A DNA stretch of 64,000 nucleotides from Methylocystis sp. H62 (GTDB lineage Bacteria; Pseudomonadota; Alphaproteobacteria; Rhizobiales; Beijerinckiaceae). The position numbers and the translations under genes were made by a program. The stretch lies in the NCBI RefSeq assembly GCF_015709515.1, contig NZ_JADNQZ010000058.1, positions 124,001 through 188,000 of the forward strand, given 5' to 3'. Below, one piece after another: positions 1 to 8,759 of the stretch; position 1 is the stretch's first letter, and each line of letters begins with the position of its first letter. The notes under the pieces were generated by a model. It was not told the origin of the DNA. It made no database searches and saw only the letters and a program-made list of their open reading frames with translations.

Positions 1-836
1 ACAGTGGCGCGCCGCTCATCGTTCTGACGCATGGGCTCGCCGGCTCCGAATCCAGCCGGCATGGAATCGCCACGGCGCGCTTTCTCGTGAGCCAAGGCTG
101 GCCGGTGCTGCGCCTCAATCTGCGTGGCGCGGCGCCCTCGCGCGCGACCTCCGGCGGGCGCTACCACGCCGGCAAGACCGAGGATCTCGTCGCGGCGCTG
201 CGCGGCCTGCCGGCGAACCTCGTCAGTCGCGGCACCGTGCTCATCGGCAATTCGCTCGGCGGCAATCTCGTGCTGAAATTCATCGGCGAGGGCGGCCACG
301 AGTTGCCGGTTCTCGCCGCCGTCGCCGTGTCGACGCCGATCGACCTCGCCGCGTCCTGCGCCCGGCTGATGGCGCCGCGCAATTTCGTCTATCATCGCTA
401 CATGCTCGATGAGATGAAACGCGAAGCGCTGGCGCCGAGCGCCGCGCTCACCACTGCCGAGCGCGCCGCTATCGCCGGCGCCCGCACGCTGTACGAATTC
501 GACGATCGTTTCGTCGCGCCGCATTTCGGCTATCGGGGCGCGCCGGACTATTATGAATCCAACGCCGCGAAGAATTTCCTCGCCGGCGCGCGGCTGCCGA
601 CGCTGATCCTGCACGCGCTGGACGATCCCTGGGTGCCGGCGGAGAGTTATGCGGCGATCGACTGGTCGAATCTGCCGATGATCGAGGCGGCGTTGACGCA
701 GGGCGGGGGACACATGGGTTTTCATGGCGTCGGCAGCCTGACGCCCTGGCATGATCGCGCCGCGGCGTTGTGGCTGACGCAAAAAGGTCTCGGGCCCGCG
801 TCGCATGTTCAAGACGAAGTGAGGCCGCAGCAATGA
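1..836 (+). CDS. YheT-family alpha/beta hydrolase (5' partial)
   Basis: The reading frame is open from base 3, so the gene starts before the window; about 277 residues are visible. The visible N-terminal part carries the oxyanion-side THGLAGSESS motif. The nucleophile elbow GNSLGG follows about 80 residues later, and a late Asp (HALDDPW) and His (GGGHMGFHG) complete a Ser-Asp-His triad. This arrangement is typical of the YheT/EMB8 family of cytosolic alpha/beta hydrolases, whose substrates are poorly known (short-chain esters in vitro). The stop TGA at 834-836 overlaps the ATG of the next gene (ATGA), so the two are probably co-transcribed and translationally coupled. Family assignment is firm; substrate is unknown. 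Confidence 0.85.
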   Translation, partial: SGAPLIVLTHGLAGSESSRHGIATARFLVSQGWPVLRLNLRGAAPSRATSGGRYHAGKTEDLVAALRGLPANLVSRGTVLIGNSLGGNLVLKFIGEGGHELPVLAAVAVSTPIDLAASCARLMAPRNFVYHRYMLDEMKREALAPSAALTTAERAAIAGARTLYEFDDRFVAPHFGYRGAPDYYESNAAKNFLAGARLPTLILHALDDPWVPAESYAAIDWSNLPMIEAALTQGGGHMGFHGVGSLTPWHDRAAALWLTQKGLGPASHVQDEVRPQQ

Positions 837-1591
837 ATGCCGGCCAGACGATGGTGTTCGGCGACAACGCGGACGACTATCGCGCCTTTCGCCCGCATTA
901 TCCTGAAGCGCTTTTCGCGTGGCTCGCAAGCGCCGCGAAGCAGGATCGTCTCGCCTGGGATTGCGGCGCGGGGAGCGGGCAGGCGGCGCTCGGACTGTCG
1001 CGCCATTTCACGAAGGTGCTCGCGACGGACCCCGATCCCCGGCAGCTGGCGTTCGCGCCAAAAGAACCCAATGTCGACTATCGTCTGGCGCGCGCGGAAG
1101 ACGACCTCGGCCTGCGCGCGGAAGTCGATCTCATCGCCTGCGCCTGTTCGATCCACTGGTTCGACCTGCCGAAGTTCTACGCAAATGCGCGGCGCGCCTT
1201 GCGCCCCGAAGGGATCATCGCGGCATGGACCTATGACTGGCCGCGAACGCATGTCGAGCCGCTCGATTCGATCCTGCGCAGCCTGAAGGAGGATATTCTC
1301 GGCCCCTTTTGGGCCGAGAATTCGGCGCTTTATTTCGATCGCTACGAGACCTTGCCGTTCCCGTTCAAGGAGATCGATTGCCCGCGGTTTCAGACGCCCA
1401 TCGCGCGCTCGAAAAGCGATCTCGTGAGCTTTCTCAAGACCTGGTCCGCCGTCGAGAAATACAGACTGCATTATGGCCGCGATCCGCTGGCGCTCGTTGA
1501 CCGCGAGTTGGAGGAGGCCTGGCGCGCGCATCCGCCGGATCTGCCGCTGTGCGTCCCGCTCTACATGCGCTGCGGCGTTAACACACCGTAA
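833..1591 (+). CDS. class I SAM-dependent methyltransferase
   Basis: This 252-residue protein has a SAM-binding motif I (WDCGAGSGQAAL, residues about 43-54), an acidic end of strand 2 (ATDPD) and a motif IV-like segment (DLIACACSIHWFD). These match the Methyltransf_11/25 type of class I methyltransferase, related to UbiE or yeast TMT1-like enzymes. I chose ATG 833 because it overlaps the upstream stop codon and gives the conserved N-terminus MNAGQTMVFGDNADDYR; a longer in-frame opening at 770 would lie inside the hydrolase gene. The acceptor substrate cannot be read from the sequence. Confidence 0.85.
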   Translation: MNAGQTMVFGDNADDYRAFRPHYPEALFAWLASAAKQDRLAWDCGAGSGQAALGLSRHFTKVLATDPDPRQLAFAPKEPNVDYRLARAEDDLGLRAEVDLIACACSIHWFDLPKFYANARRALRPEGIIAAWTYDWPRTHVEPLDSILRSLKEDILGPFWAENSALYFDRYETLPFPFKEIDCPRFQTPIARSKSDLVSFLKTWSAVEKYRLHYGRDPLALVDRELEEAWRAHPPDLPLCVPLYMRCGVNTP

Positions 1592-1731
1592 ACTTAAGAA
1601 TTGGCGAGCGCTATCCTATGTGTCGCCCGCAGCTTTCCCTAATTTTGCCCGTTTCTTGGCGACGATGAAGAGTCGTCGCGTTGAGCCAATGCCGTATCTC
1701 CCAAGGGGATCATTCAGCAAAGGACAGCAAT

Positions 1732-1923
1732 ATGCTTGAGGCTGGCAAAATTTATAAAGTCACGACGCTTGTGAATTGCGAAGGCGCCTGGGACGAAGAG
1801 ATCGATCTGTGGACCGTCACAGCGGTGGAAGGCACCTGCGCCAAGCTCAGTAATGAGAGCCGCCAAAACAGGATCGTCGACACGGCGTCTTGGAACTTCG
1901 TCAAAGCCGAAGCGGTCGAATAG
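1732..1923 (+). CDS. small hypothetical protein (63 aa)
   Basis: A 63-residue acidic protein begins at ATG 1732, with an AAGGA Shine-Dalgarno sequence about 8 bases upstream. It starts MLEAGKIYKVTTLVNCEG and looks like a small beta-rich domain with alternating hydrophobic and polar residues, one Trp-rich stretch (DLWTVTAV, TASWNFV) and two cysteines. There is no signal peptide or membrane segment. I do not recognise a family. The good ribosome-binding site and normal codon use support a real gene. Confidence 0.6.
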   Translation: MLEAGKIYKVTTLVNCEGAWDEEIDLWTVTAVEGTCAKLSNESRQNRIVDTASWNFVKAEAVE

Positions 1924-2007
1924 GTTTCGCTTCGTCGCTGTCGGGGGACGGTGTCGTCCCCGCGATCGAAGCATCGCCATCGCGCTTTGGCGGGCGCCGG
2001 AGCGCCG

Positions 2008-2964
2008 CTATTTGCACTTCATCAGCCGGGCGTCCTTCGTTAAGCCGGATTCGCTGCATAAGCCGAAATGCCTGTCGGCGTCGTCGTTGTTCGGACAGGC
2101 GCCGCCGGACTGTTTGTCGAAAGCGGCGAAATAATAACTGTCGAAGTTCTGCTGGCGCGTTTTCCACGTGCTGAAATAATCAATTTCGGACTCGATGTTC
2201 ATGTCCTTCATGCCGGCGTTGTTTCCACAACTCGGCCAGCCTTCCTCGGTGACGACGACCGGCTTCGTGGTTTTGCTCGCCAAGTTGGTGACAGTGGCCT
2301 GAATGTCGTTTGCGACGCTCCTGCCGTTGACCTTCTCGGGCGAGCCGCCCCAGAACGGATAGATATTGGCGCCGATGACGGGGACGCTCTGCAGCACTTT
2401 TTGAGGATCGCTGGCGGCGAGGCGAATCCAATCCGGCGCGCGTTGCGCCGTCGTCACCACAACCTTGTTGTTGGTCTTACTCCTCAGCGTGGCCATGTCG
2501 GCCACGATTCGCTGTTGCATCGCCAGCTGCGGATTGCCTTGCCAATCGAACATGTCTTCATTGCCGACGACGAATGCGATGACCGTTCCGGGGTAGCGGA
2601 AATTAGCGTCGACGGCGGCGCTAATCTGCGCCTGCGTCCAGTCGGGATGATCGGGAAATTCGAAGACGCCGAGCATCAGGCGCATGTTTCTTGCCGACGC
2701 CAGCTCAGCGATGCTCACGCATTGCTGCCCGTTGATCGTGCAATAGGTCGAGTAGAATGTCTTGACGCGCGAAAAGCCCAGCGTCCTGATCTGGGTGAGA
2801 TCGTCGCTGACGACCTTCTTCATCGTCGCGACGTCATTTGCCTTCTGCGCCGCCACGTAAGCGCCGCTGTGCGCAGGATCGTAATTGACGCCGTTGTCGG
2901 CCGCAGAGGCGTGGGACGACGCGAAGAGTGACGCCGCCAGGGCGCCGTGAATCCAAATCTTCAT
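2008..2964 (-). CDS. secreted glycoside hydrolase, GH17-like (beta-1,3-glucanase type)
   Basis: This 318-residue protein has an N-terminal signal peptide (MKIWIHGALAASLFASSHASA). The mature part reads as a TIM-barrel glucanase: GVNYDPAHSG near the start, VKTFYST, the acid/base motif AFVVGNED and the nucleophile motif VVTEEGWPS about 95 residues later. These match clan GH-A and the GH17-like bacterial glucanases that act on beta-1,3-glucan. Several cysteines (CTINGQQC, SCGN, GGACPN, MKCK) suggest disulphides in the periplasm or outside the cell. I preferred ATG 2964 over TTG 2976 because a GGAGGAG ribosome-binding site lies between them. Substrate is inferred from family only. Confidence 0.8.
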   Translation of the reverse strand: MKIWIHGALAASLFASSHASAADNGVNYDPAHSGAYVAAQKANDVATMKKVVSDDLTQIRTLGFSRVKTFYSTYCTINGQQCVSIAELASARNMRLMLGVFEFPDHPDWTQAQISAAVDANFRYPGTVIAFVVGNEDMFDWQGNPQLAMQQRIVADMATLRSKTNNKVVVTTAQRAPDWIRLAASDPQKVLQSVPVIGANIYPFWGGSPEKVNGRSVANDIQATVTNLASKTTKPVVVTEEGWPSCGNNAGMKDMNIESEIDYFSTWKTRQQNFDSYYFAAFDKQSGGACPNNDDADRHFGLCSESGLTKDARLMKCK

Positions 2965-3169
2965 AAACTCCTCCAAAGGATATCTGAAACTGATTGAGCT
3001 TAACTTAGTCCGAGCTTTTAAAAACGTGGTGGCCGTGACAAATCCACTTTTCCACCACTTTTTGGAGAGTGGGTTCGATCTAAGATAGAGCGCAGCGCTT
3101 CGTCTTTGCCTGCTTGAGGGAAGCGGCCGTCAAAGGGCTCATGCGCGCGAATTGCCCGAGAGGATTTCA

Positions 3170-3685
3170 ATGTCGCAATTCACCGTCAACGCCGGCCGCA
3201 TCGATCCCTACAAAAACTTCAAGTTTCGATTGAAGTGGGACGGACGCTATGTCGCGGGCGTCTCGCTCGTCGGGCCGTTGCGGCGCACGACTGAAGTGAT
3301 TGAATATCGGGAAGGCGGTAGCCCGTCGTTGGCGCGCAAGCTGCCGGGCGTGACGACCTTCGCGCCGATCGTCGTCGAGCGCGGCGTCTCGCATGATCTT
3401 GAATTCGAGCGCTGGGTGAACAAGGTCTGGAGTCTTGACGGCGCGGCGGGCGTTGAATCTTCGCTCAAGGATTTCCGCAAGGACGTCGTCCTCGAACTTC
3501 TCAACGAAGCTGGCCAGGTGGCGATCGCCTATGTTATCCGCCGCTGTTGGCCGTCTTGCTTCGAGGCGCTGCCGACGCTCGACGCCAATGGCTCGGCCGT
3601 CGCCATTCAGCGGCTCGTTCTCGAAAACGAAGGCTGGGAACGAGATCTTTCTGTGACCGAGCCGGCGGAGCCATCCTACGATTAA
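3170..3685 (+). CDS. phage tail tube / contractile injection system tube-like protein (T4 gp19 family)
   Basis: The 171-residue product matches the pattern of the conserved phage-tail region family (gp19/TIGR02241-like) used as the inner tube of contractile tails and extracellular contractile injection systems. Visible hallmarks are DPYKNFKFRLKWDGRYVAGVS near the N-terminus, an EYREGG loop, KLPG, and VERGVSHDLEFERWV in the middle, ending with a beta-strand containing VLENEGWERD. The start is ATG 3170 behind GAGAGGA. No sheath, baseplate, spike, ATPase or phage gene occurs nearby: its neighbours are a glucanase and a universal stress protein. It is therefore either an orphan remnant or a tube protein used in trans. 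Confidence 0.75.
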   Translation: MSQFTVNAGRIDPYKNFKFRLKWDGRYVAGVSLVGPLRRTTEVIEYREGGSPSLARKLPGVTTFAPIVVERGVSHDLEFERWVNKVWSLDGAAGVESSLKDFRKDVVLELLNEAGQVAIAYVIRRCWPSCFEALPTLDANGSAVAIQRLVLENEGWERDLSVTEPAEPSYD

Positions 3686-3777
3686 CCTTGGCGGGATGCC
3701 GCCCTGTAGCTCGGCGGCGCCAGCCGCGCTATGAAGGAGCGAGTCGGCGTCGACGCCGCGCGCATCGGGAGGCGGGG

Positions 3778-4206
3778 ATGTATAAGAAAATTCTGGTGGC
3801 GGTGGAGATCGGCGAGGACGAGATCACGCAGATCGCGCTCGACGCGGCGGTGGCGCTCGCAAAAGTGGAGCGTGAGGCTCAGCTTCGGCTCATCAATGTC
3901 CAGCCGCTCGTTCCGGTGGCCTTCATCGACTACATTCCGCCCAATTTTGACGAGGAGATGCGCGAGGCGACCGAAAAGGACCTCGCAGTGCTGCGTGGCA
4001 AGATCGCCTATCCGGCGGATCGCGTCTCCTCGATCGTGCGCTTCGGCGCCGTCTACCCGGAAGTGCTCGCCGAAGCCGAGGAATGGGGCGCGGACCTTGT
4101 CGTGGTCGGTTCGCATCGTCCGACGATGGCGACCTATCTCTTGGGCTCCAACGCCAAGACCATTGTGCGCCACGCCAAATGTTCGGTGCTTATCGTGCGC
4201 AAATAG
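3778..4206 (+). CDS. universal stress protein, UspA family
   Basis: A 142-residue single Usp domain begins MYKKILVAVEIGEDE, the usual first strand. It ends with the nucleotide-binding C-terminal region (GADLVVVGSHRP, LLGSNAKTIVRHAKCSVLIVRK). The GSN segment followed by V(L)IVR fits an ATP-binding type Usp, although the first glycine spacing is not the textbook G-2X-G-9X-G. Usp proteins are cytosolic and are usually induced on growth arrest or stress. A GGAGGCGGGG ribosome-binding site precedes ATG 3778. It stands alone between the tail-tube-like gene and a cytochrome gene on the same strand. Confidence 0.9.
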   Translation: MYKKILVAVEIGEDEITQIALDAAVALAKVEREAQLRLINVQPLVPVAFIDYIPPNFDEEMREATEKDLAVLRGKIAYPADRVSSIVRFGAVYPEVLAEAEEWGADLVVVGSHRPTMATYLLGSNAKTIVRHAKCSVLIVRK

Positions 4207-4244
4207 GGCGCGGTGACAGGCGCCGGGCGCGCGGCTAGACTTCG

Positions 4245-4589
4245 ATGATGTTCCGATTCGCGCCTCTGGCGATTACGACTTGCCTCTTGCTCGGCGCCGG
4301 CGCCGCCGCAGCGAAAGCGCCGGTCGACGCCCAATTGCTGAAGCGCGGACGGGCGATCGCGCAAGAGAATTGCGGCCGCTGCCATGCGGTCGGTCCGCGC
4401 GGCGTCAGCACGAATCCGAAGTCGCCGCCGTTTCGCGATCTCGCGCGAAAATATCCGCTGCACGATCTCGAAGAGGCGCTCGCCGAGGGCATTGTCGTCG
4501 GCCATGAGGGCGTCGAGATGCCGCAGTTCCGACTCAGCGCCACGCAGATCGAAGCGCTGCTCGTCTATCTCAACTCCGTCCAGAGGTAG
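4245..4589 (+). CDS. small c-type cytochrome
   Basis: The 114-residue protein has a signal peptide (about residues 1-23, ending GAAAAKA) and one haem c attachment site CGRCH (residues 43-47). A distal Met ligand is probably in VEMPQFRLS near residue 90. It is a periplasmic class I monohaem cytochrome, about 90 residues after processing, and likely acts as an electron carrier. Two adjacent ATG codons (4245, 4248) could start it. It follows the UspA gene after 38 bases on the same strand. The electron partner cannot be inferred. Confidence 0.88.
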   Translation: MMFRFAPLAITTCLLLGAGAAAAKAPVDAQLLKRGRAIAQENCGRCHAVGPRGVSTNPKSPPFRDLARKYPLHDLEEALAEGIVVGHEGVEMPQFRLSATQIEALLVYLNSVQR

Positions 4590-4623
4590 ACCTGCGCGAC
4601 CGCTGGCGCGTGAATGAATCGCG

Positions 4624-5304
4624 ATGGTTGAACTCCCTATCGACGCGCTCTACGCGGGGCACCCGCGCGAGATCGCCCCAGGCCGCAAAAGCGCGATCCG
4701 CAAGGAGCCGCTTGAGCCGCCCTGGCGCATCGAGGCGGAAGGTCTCGTCGGCGATCGGCAGGCGGACCGGCGTTTTCATGGCGGCGTCGAGAAAGTGCTG
4801 CATCACTATCCGCGCGAGCATTACGACGCCTGGCGCGCGGATGTGCCGGAACTTGCGCAAGAATGGCGTCCCGCCGCCTTTGGCGAGAACATCTCGACGC
4901 TCGGGCTCACCGAAGCCGGGGTCTGCGTCGGCGACGTCTTCGCGCTCGGCGGCGCGCGCCTGCAGGTGAGCCAAGGGCGACAGCCCTGCCTGACCCTCAA
5001 TTTTCGTTTTGGCCGGCGCGACATGGCGCGGCGCACGCAGGAGACGATGCGCTGCGGCTGGTATTACCGCGTTCTCGAACCGGGCGCGGCGCAGCCGGGC
5101 GACTCGCTGCGGCTCATGGAGCGGCCGCGCGCCGACTGGCCGCTCGCCCGACTTTTCGCCTTGCTCTACGCGCGCCCACGCGCTTTCGATGAACTCACCG
5201 AGATGGCCGCGCTGCCGGAACTCGCGGAAAGCTGGCGGGCGCTCGCGCGCCGGCGGATCGAAAGCCGCAAGGTGGAAGACTGGAGGCGGCGGCTCGGAGA
5301 ATAG
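4624..5304 (+). CDS. MOSC domain protein, YiiM-like
   Basis: This 226-residue protein has a MOSC domain, with GLVGDRQADRRFHGG, FGENISTLGL and GDVFALGGARLQVSQGRQPC. The Cys in the GRQPC motif is the conserved MOSC cysteine thought to handle the molybdenum cofactor sulphur or metal ligand. The C-terminal extension (AELARLFALLYARP-type) is the YiiM 3-alpha domain; E. coli YiiM reduces N-hydroxylated base analogues together with an electron carrier. Whether this homologue has that activity is inference. The upstream cytochrome gene ends 34 bases before it, so they may share a transcript. Confidence 0.85.
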   Translation: MVELPIDALYAGHPREIAPGRKSAIRKEPLEPPWRIEAEGLVGDRQADRRFHGGVEKVLHHYPREHYDAWRADVPELAQEWRPAAFGENISTLGLTEAGVCVGDVFALGGARLQVSQGRQPCLTLNFRFGRRDMARRTQETMRCGWYYRVLEPGAAQPGDSLRLMERPRADWPLARLFALLYARPRAFDELTEMAALPELAESWRALARRRIESRKVEDWRRRLGE

Positions 5305-5425
5305 CCTGGCGGACGAGCGTAAAGGCGCTTTGGCGACAAAGTCGTTTGCGCCGGGCGGCGCCATACGCGACGTTGACGCCATCACCACGACCATGCGGGG
5401 CGCGGCGCAACCTTGTAGGCAAGCG

Positions 5426-5881
5426 ATGAAAGACTTGGACAGGAAGCAACACCCGGCGGTGCGTCGATTGCTGGATCTGATGGATCCGATCGGCTATCTG
5501 CTCACCGAACTCTTTCACCTTCTGGGACTGTTCGCGATTGGCGGCGCGACGGTCTGGGCGGCGGCGAAAGCGTTTCTCGAAATGGCGACGAAGGGTCATG
5601 CTTCGATCGAAGATTTGTTGCTGCTGTTCATTTATCTGGAAATCGGCTCGATGGTCGGCATCTATTTCCGCACCAACCACATGCCGGTGCGCTTTCTTCT
5701 CTATGTCGGCATCACGGCGCTCACCCGCCACATGATCGGCTATGTGCAGACGGAATCGCTCCCGGACGTCGGCATACTGATCCTCGCGGGCGCGACGCTC
5801 ATTCTCTCGCTCGCCGTCCTCACGATCCGCTACGCCTCGGCGCGATTTTCCTCCAACGCGTCGGACGGCATGGACGGCTAA
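5426..5881 (+). CDS. PsiE-type membrane protein
   Basis: The protein of 151 residues is mostly four hydrophobic helices (YLLTELFHLLGLFAIGG; LLLLFIYLEIGSMVGIYF; VRFLLYVGITALTRHMIGY; ILILAGATLILSLAVL). These features, with the IYFRTNHMPVRFL and ALTRHMIGY segments, match the phosphate-starvation-inducible E (PsiE) family of inner-membrane proteins. Its molecular role is unknown. I chose ATG 5426 because it gives a short charged N-terminus before the first helix. An in-frame ATG at 5393 would add 11 residues, and neither has a strong ribosome-binding site. Confidence 0.8.
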   Translation: MKDLDRKQHPAVRRLLDLMDPIGYLLTELFHLLGLFAIGGATVWAAAKAFLEMATKGHASIEDLLLLFIYLEIGSMVGIYFRTNHMPVRFLLYVGITALTRHMIGYVQTESLPDVGILILAGATLILSLAVLTIRYASARFSSNASDGMDG

Positions 5882-5933
5882 ACGCCGGTGAGGCGCGCTC
5901 CCGCCGTAGCGGCGGAAGCGCGGGAGACGGTGG

Positions 5934-6167
5934 TTATTTCTTCATTTGCGAGAGCGCATCGGCGCAATCGGGCGAGACTTGATCCTTATGCGCCTGAAAA
6001 CAGGCGAGGACCCGACCGCCGCCGGGCATCACGCCGCTGCACAGTCTCGAGTAATCGGCCTTGCATCTTAACTTCACGTCGTCGGGAATGTCGTTTCCCG
6101 CCATGGCCTGCACGGGCGCGACGCTGGCGAAGAGGGCGATCAGCAACAGGCATACGGAATGGCGCAT
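5934..6167 (-). CDS. small secreted cysteine-rich protein (GLG1/Cys-rich FGFR-like repeat)
   Basis: The 77-residue protein has a clear signal peptide (MRHSVCLLLIALFASVAPVQA). The mature part holds one cysteine-rich repeat, C-x6-LC-x9-VLACF-x10-C, as in the small alphaproteobacterial periplasmic proteins assigned to the Cys_rich_FGFR family. The role is unknown; disulphide-stabilised periplasmic location is likely. It is transcribed away from the methylmalonyl-CoA mutase gene, with about 220 bases between the two starts. Confidence 0.75.
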   Translation of the reverse strand: MRHSVCLLLIALFASVAPVQAMAGNDIPDDVKLRCKADYSRLCSGVMPGGGRVLACFQAHKDQVSPDCADALSQMKK

Positions 6168-6391
6168 GTAGTTTTTCCTGGGTTGGGGTTGGAACGAAGG
6201 CGATCGGCCGGGAGTGGGATTGTGGCCCGCCTGCCGCGATCAGGGCAAGAGGGCGGCGAGGAGGGAGGGCGGCGAGGAGGGAGGGCTGACCCGCCGCGCT
6301 TCAAATCGCCGCGCTCCACCCTCTGCGGCCACGGCTTTGCGAGACAGGCCGCTCTAGTCTAAGAGAAAATGGCAAAATAGCCGAGGATAGA

Positions 6392-8554
6392 ATGTCCGCG
6401 ATCCCCGATTTCACCACGATCCCCTTTGCGCCCGTCGCGCCCGAGCAGGAGCCAAAGCCCCGCCGCTGGCTGACGCCCGAAGGGATCGAGGTGAAGAACG
6501 CCTATGGCCCGCAGGATATCGAGGGCCTCGCCTTCGTCGACGGCTATCCCGGCGTCGCCCCTTACGTGCGCGGACCCTATCCGACGATGTACGTCGCCCA
6601 GCCCTGGACGATCCGCCAATATGCCGGCTTCTCCACGGCCGAGGACTCGAACGCCTTCTACCGGCGCAATCTCGCCGCCGGACAGAAGGGCCTCTCCGTC
6701 GCCTTCGATCTCGCCACCCATCGGGGCTATGATTCCGATCATCCGCGCGTCTCGGGCGACGTCGGCATGGCGGGCGTCGCGATCGACTCGATCTATGACA
6801 TGCGCACGCTGTTCGACGGCATTCCGCTCGATCAAATGTCCGTGTCGATGACCATGAACGGCGCGGTGCTGCCCGTTCTCGCGCTCTTCATCGTCGCGGC
6901 GGAAGAGCAGGGCGTGCCGGCCGAAAAGCTGACGGGCACGATCCAGAACGATATCCTCAAAGAATTCATGGTGCGCAACACCTACATCTACCCGCCCGAC
7001 CCTTCGATGCGCATCGTGTCGGATATCTTCGCCTATACCTCCAAGCATATGCCGAAGTTCAACTCGATCTCGATCTCCGGCTATCACATGCAGGAGGCCG
7101 GCGCCTCGGCCGATCTCGAGTTGGGCTACACGCTCGCCGACGGCGTCGAATATGTGCGCGCCGGCGTCGCGGCCGGCCTCGACATCGACGCCTTCGCGCC
7201 CCGCCTCTCATTCTTTTTCGCCATCGGCATGAATTTCTTCATGGAGGTCGCCAAGCTGCGCGCCGCGCGCCTGCTCTGGGCGCGGCTGATGAAGGATCTC
7301 GGCGCCAAGTCCGAGAAGAGCATGACGCTGCGCACGCATTGCCAGACCTCCGGCTGGTCGCTGACGGCGCAGGATGTTTACGTCAACGCCATCCGCACCT
7401 GCGTCGAGGCGATGGCGGCGACGCAAGGGCATACGCAATCGCTGCACACCAATGCGCTCGACGAAGCGCTCGCTTTGCCGACCGACTTCTCCGCCCGCAT
7501 CGCCCGCAACACGCAGATCGTGTTGCAGGAGGAGAGCGGCACGACGCGGATCATCGATCCCTGGGGCGGCTCCTACTATGTCGAACGCCTGACCGCGGAG
7601 CTCGCCAAGGGGGCCTGGAAGCATATCGAGGAAATCGAGACGCTGGGCGGCATGGCGAAAGCGATCGCCGCTGGCGTGCCCAAGCAGCGCATCGAAGAGG
7701 CGGCCGCGAAGACGCAAGCGCGCATCGACAGCGGAACGCAGGTCGTCGTCGGCGTGAACAAATATCAGCCGGTGAACGACGCCAAGCCCAATGTGCTCAA
7801 GGTCGACAACGCCGCCGTGCGCGTCGCGCAGCTCGACAAGCTGAAGCGGCTGCGTGAAGAGCGCGATGAAGCGAAGACGCAAGCAGCGCGCGACGCGCTG
7901 ACCGACGGCGCCACATCGGGCGCCAATCTTCTCGATCTCGCGGTCAAGGCGGCGCGGGCGAAGGCCAGCGTCGGCGAGATCTCTTTCGCGCTCGAAAAAG
8001 TGTTCTCCCGCCATCAGCCGAAGGCCAATGTGATTTCGGGAGTCTATGCGCGCGAGGCGGGCAAGGAGAGCGTCCCTCTCGGCCGCGTCATCGGCATGAC
8101 GCGCGACTTTGAAGAAAACGTCGGCCGCAAACCGCGCATTCTCGTCGCCAAGATGGGTCAGGACGGCCATGATCGCGGCCAGAAGGTGATCGCCTCGGCC
8201 TTCGCCGACATGGGCTTCGACGTCGTCATCGGCGATCTCTTCGCGACGCCAGACGAAGTCGCCAGAAAAGCGGCCGAAGCCGACGTGCATATCGTCGGCG
8301 TCTCGACGATGACCGCCGGCCATCTGACTCTGACGCCGGAACTGCGCGACGCGCTCAAGCGCGCCGGGCGCGGCGACATCATGATGGTCGTTGGCGGCGT
8401 CATCCCGCCCGACGATTTCCAGGCGCTGTATGATTCCGGCGCGGCGGCGATCTTCCCGCCCGGCACCAATATTCCGCTGGCGGCGGAGAAGTTGCTTTAC
8501 GAGCTGAATATCCGTCTGGGCTTTGCGCAGCGCGAAGTGGCGAAGGCGGGGTAA
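6392..8554 (+). CDS. scpA: methylmalonyl-CoA mutase, catalytic subunit
   Basis: This 720-residue adenosylcobalamin enzyme interconverts methylmalonyl-CoA and succinyl-CoA. The N-terminal catalytic barrel (residues about 25-560) has [37 protein letters not shown] and [11 protein letters not shown]. The C-terminal B12-binding domain (about 583-715) has the base-off ligand motif DGHDRG with His near residue 592, then GVSTM and the VVGGVIPP glycine pair. In many relatives the middle motif is SSL or SxL rather than STM. Length equals that of stand-alone or alpha-subunit mutases. GAGGATAG precedes ATG 6392. No small subunit, epimerase or MeaB chaperone lies nearby. Likely roles are the ethylmalonyl-CoA pathway or propionyl-CoA use. 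Confidence 0.96.
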   Translation: MSAIPDFTTIPFAPVAPEQEPKPRRWLTPEGIEVKNAYGPQDIEGLAFVDGYPGVAPYVRGPYPTMYVAQPWTIRQYAGFSTAEDSNAFYRRNLAAGQKGLSVAFDLATHRGYDSDHPRVSGDVGMAGVAIDSIYDMRTLFDGIPLDQMSVSMTMNGAVLPVLALFIVAAEEQGVPAEKLTGTIQNDILKEFMVRNTYIYPPDPSMRIVSDIFAYTSKHMPKFNSISISGYHMQEAGASADLELGYTLADGVEYVRAGVAAGLDIDAFAPRLSFFFAIGMNFFMEVAKLRAARLLWARLMKDLGAKSEKSMTLRTHCQTSGWSLTAQDVYVNAIRTCVEAMAATQGHTQSLHTNALDEALALPTDFSARIARNTQIVLQEESGTTRIIDPWGGSYYVERLTAELAKGAWKHIEEIETLGGMAKAIAAGVPKQRIEEAAAKTQARIDSGTQVVVGVNKYQPVNDAKPNVLKVDNAAVRVAQLDKLKRLREERDEAKTQAARDALTDGATSGANLLDLAVKAARAKASVGEISFALEKVFSRHQPKANVISGVYAREAGKESVPLGRVIGMTRDFEENVGRKPRILVAKMGQDGHDRGQKVIASAFADMGFDVVIGDLFATPDEVARKAAEADVHIVGVSTMTAGHLTLTPELRDALKRAGRGDIMMVVGGVIPPDDFQALYDSGAAAIFPPGTNIPLAAEKLLYELNIRLGFAQREVAKAG

Positions 8555-8565
8555 CTGACAGGTTC

Positions 8566-8704
8566 ACCACCCCCTCCCTGTCCCTCCCCCGCTATCGCGG
8601 GAGAGAGGACGCTCACGACGATTTCGCATCATCCTGCTTGACGAGCGCAATCCGCTCCCTCTCCCGCGAGCGTAGCGAAGCGGGGGAGGGTTGGGGAGGG
8701 GGCG
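8566..8704. repeat. dispersed palindromic repeat, family C (CCCTCTCCCGC type)
   Basis: The intergenic stretch after scpA holds two oppositely oriented pyrimidine/purine-rich arms. The first is cccctccctgtccctcccccgc followed by its partial complement gcgggagagagg. The second is ccctctcccgcgagcg followed by cgaagcgggggagggt. Similar arms recur at 46942-47052 and 60759-60900. The arrangement resembles REP/ERIC-type elements or small non-autonomous palindromes common in proteobacterial intergenic DNA. There is no coding capacity. It could act as a transcription stop after scpA, but a T-run is missing. Confidence 0.7.
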
Positions 8705-8759
8705 ATAGCAGCGCTACAAAAAAGCGTTATCTAAATTGCGCGAAGTCGGGAGAAGCACG

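Noticed and set aside
3000-3075. GTGGTGG ... CCACCAC inverted repeat between the GH17 and tail-tube genes
   Set aside because: The match is imperfect, and short GC-rich inverted pairs are frequent here; not enough to call an operator.
3170-3685. A resident prophage around the tail-tube gene
   Set aside because: No integrase, terminase, portal, capsid or lysis gene lies anywhere nearby, and the flanking genes are ordinary host genes.
6240-6290. GGCGAGGAGGGAGGG tandem purine-rich stretch upstream of scpA
   Set aside because: A short simple repeat with no associated gene or regulatory pattern; compositional only.
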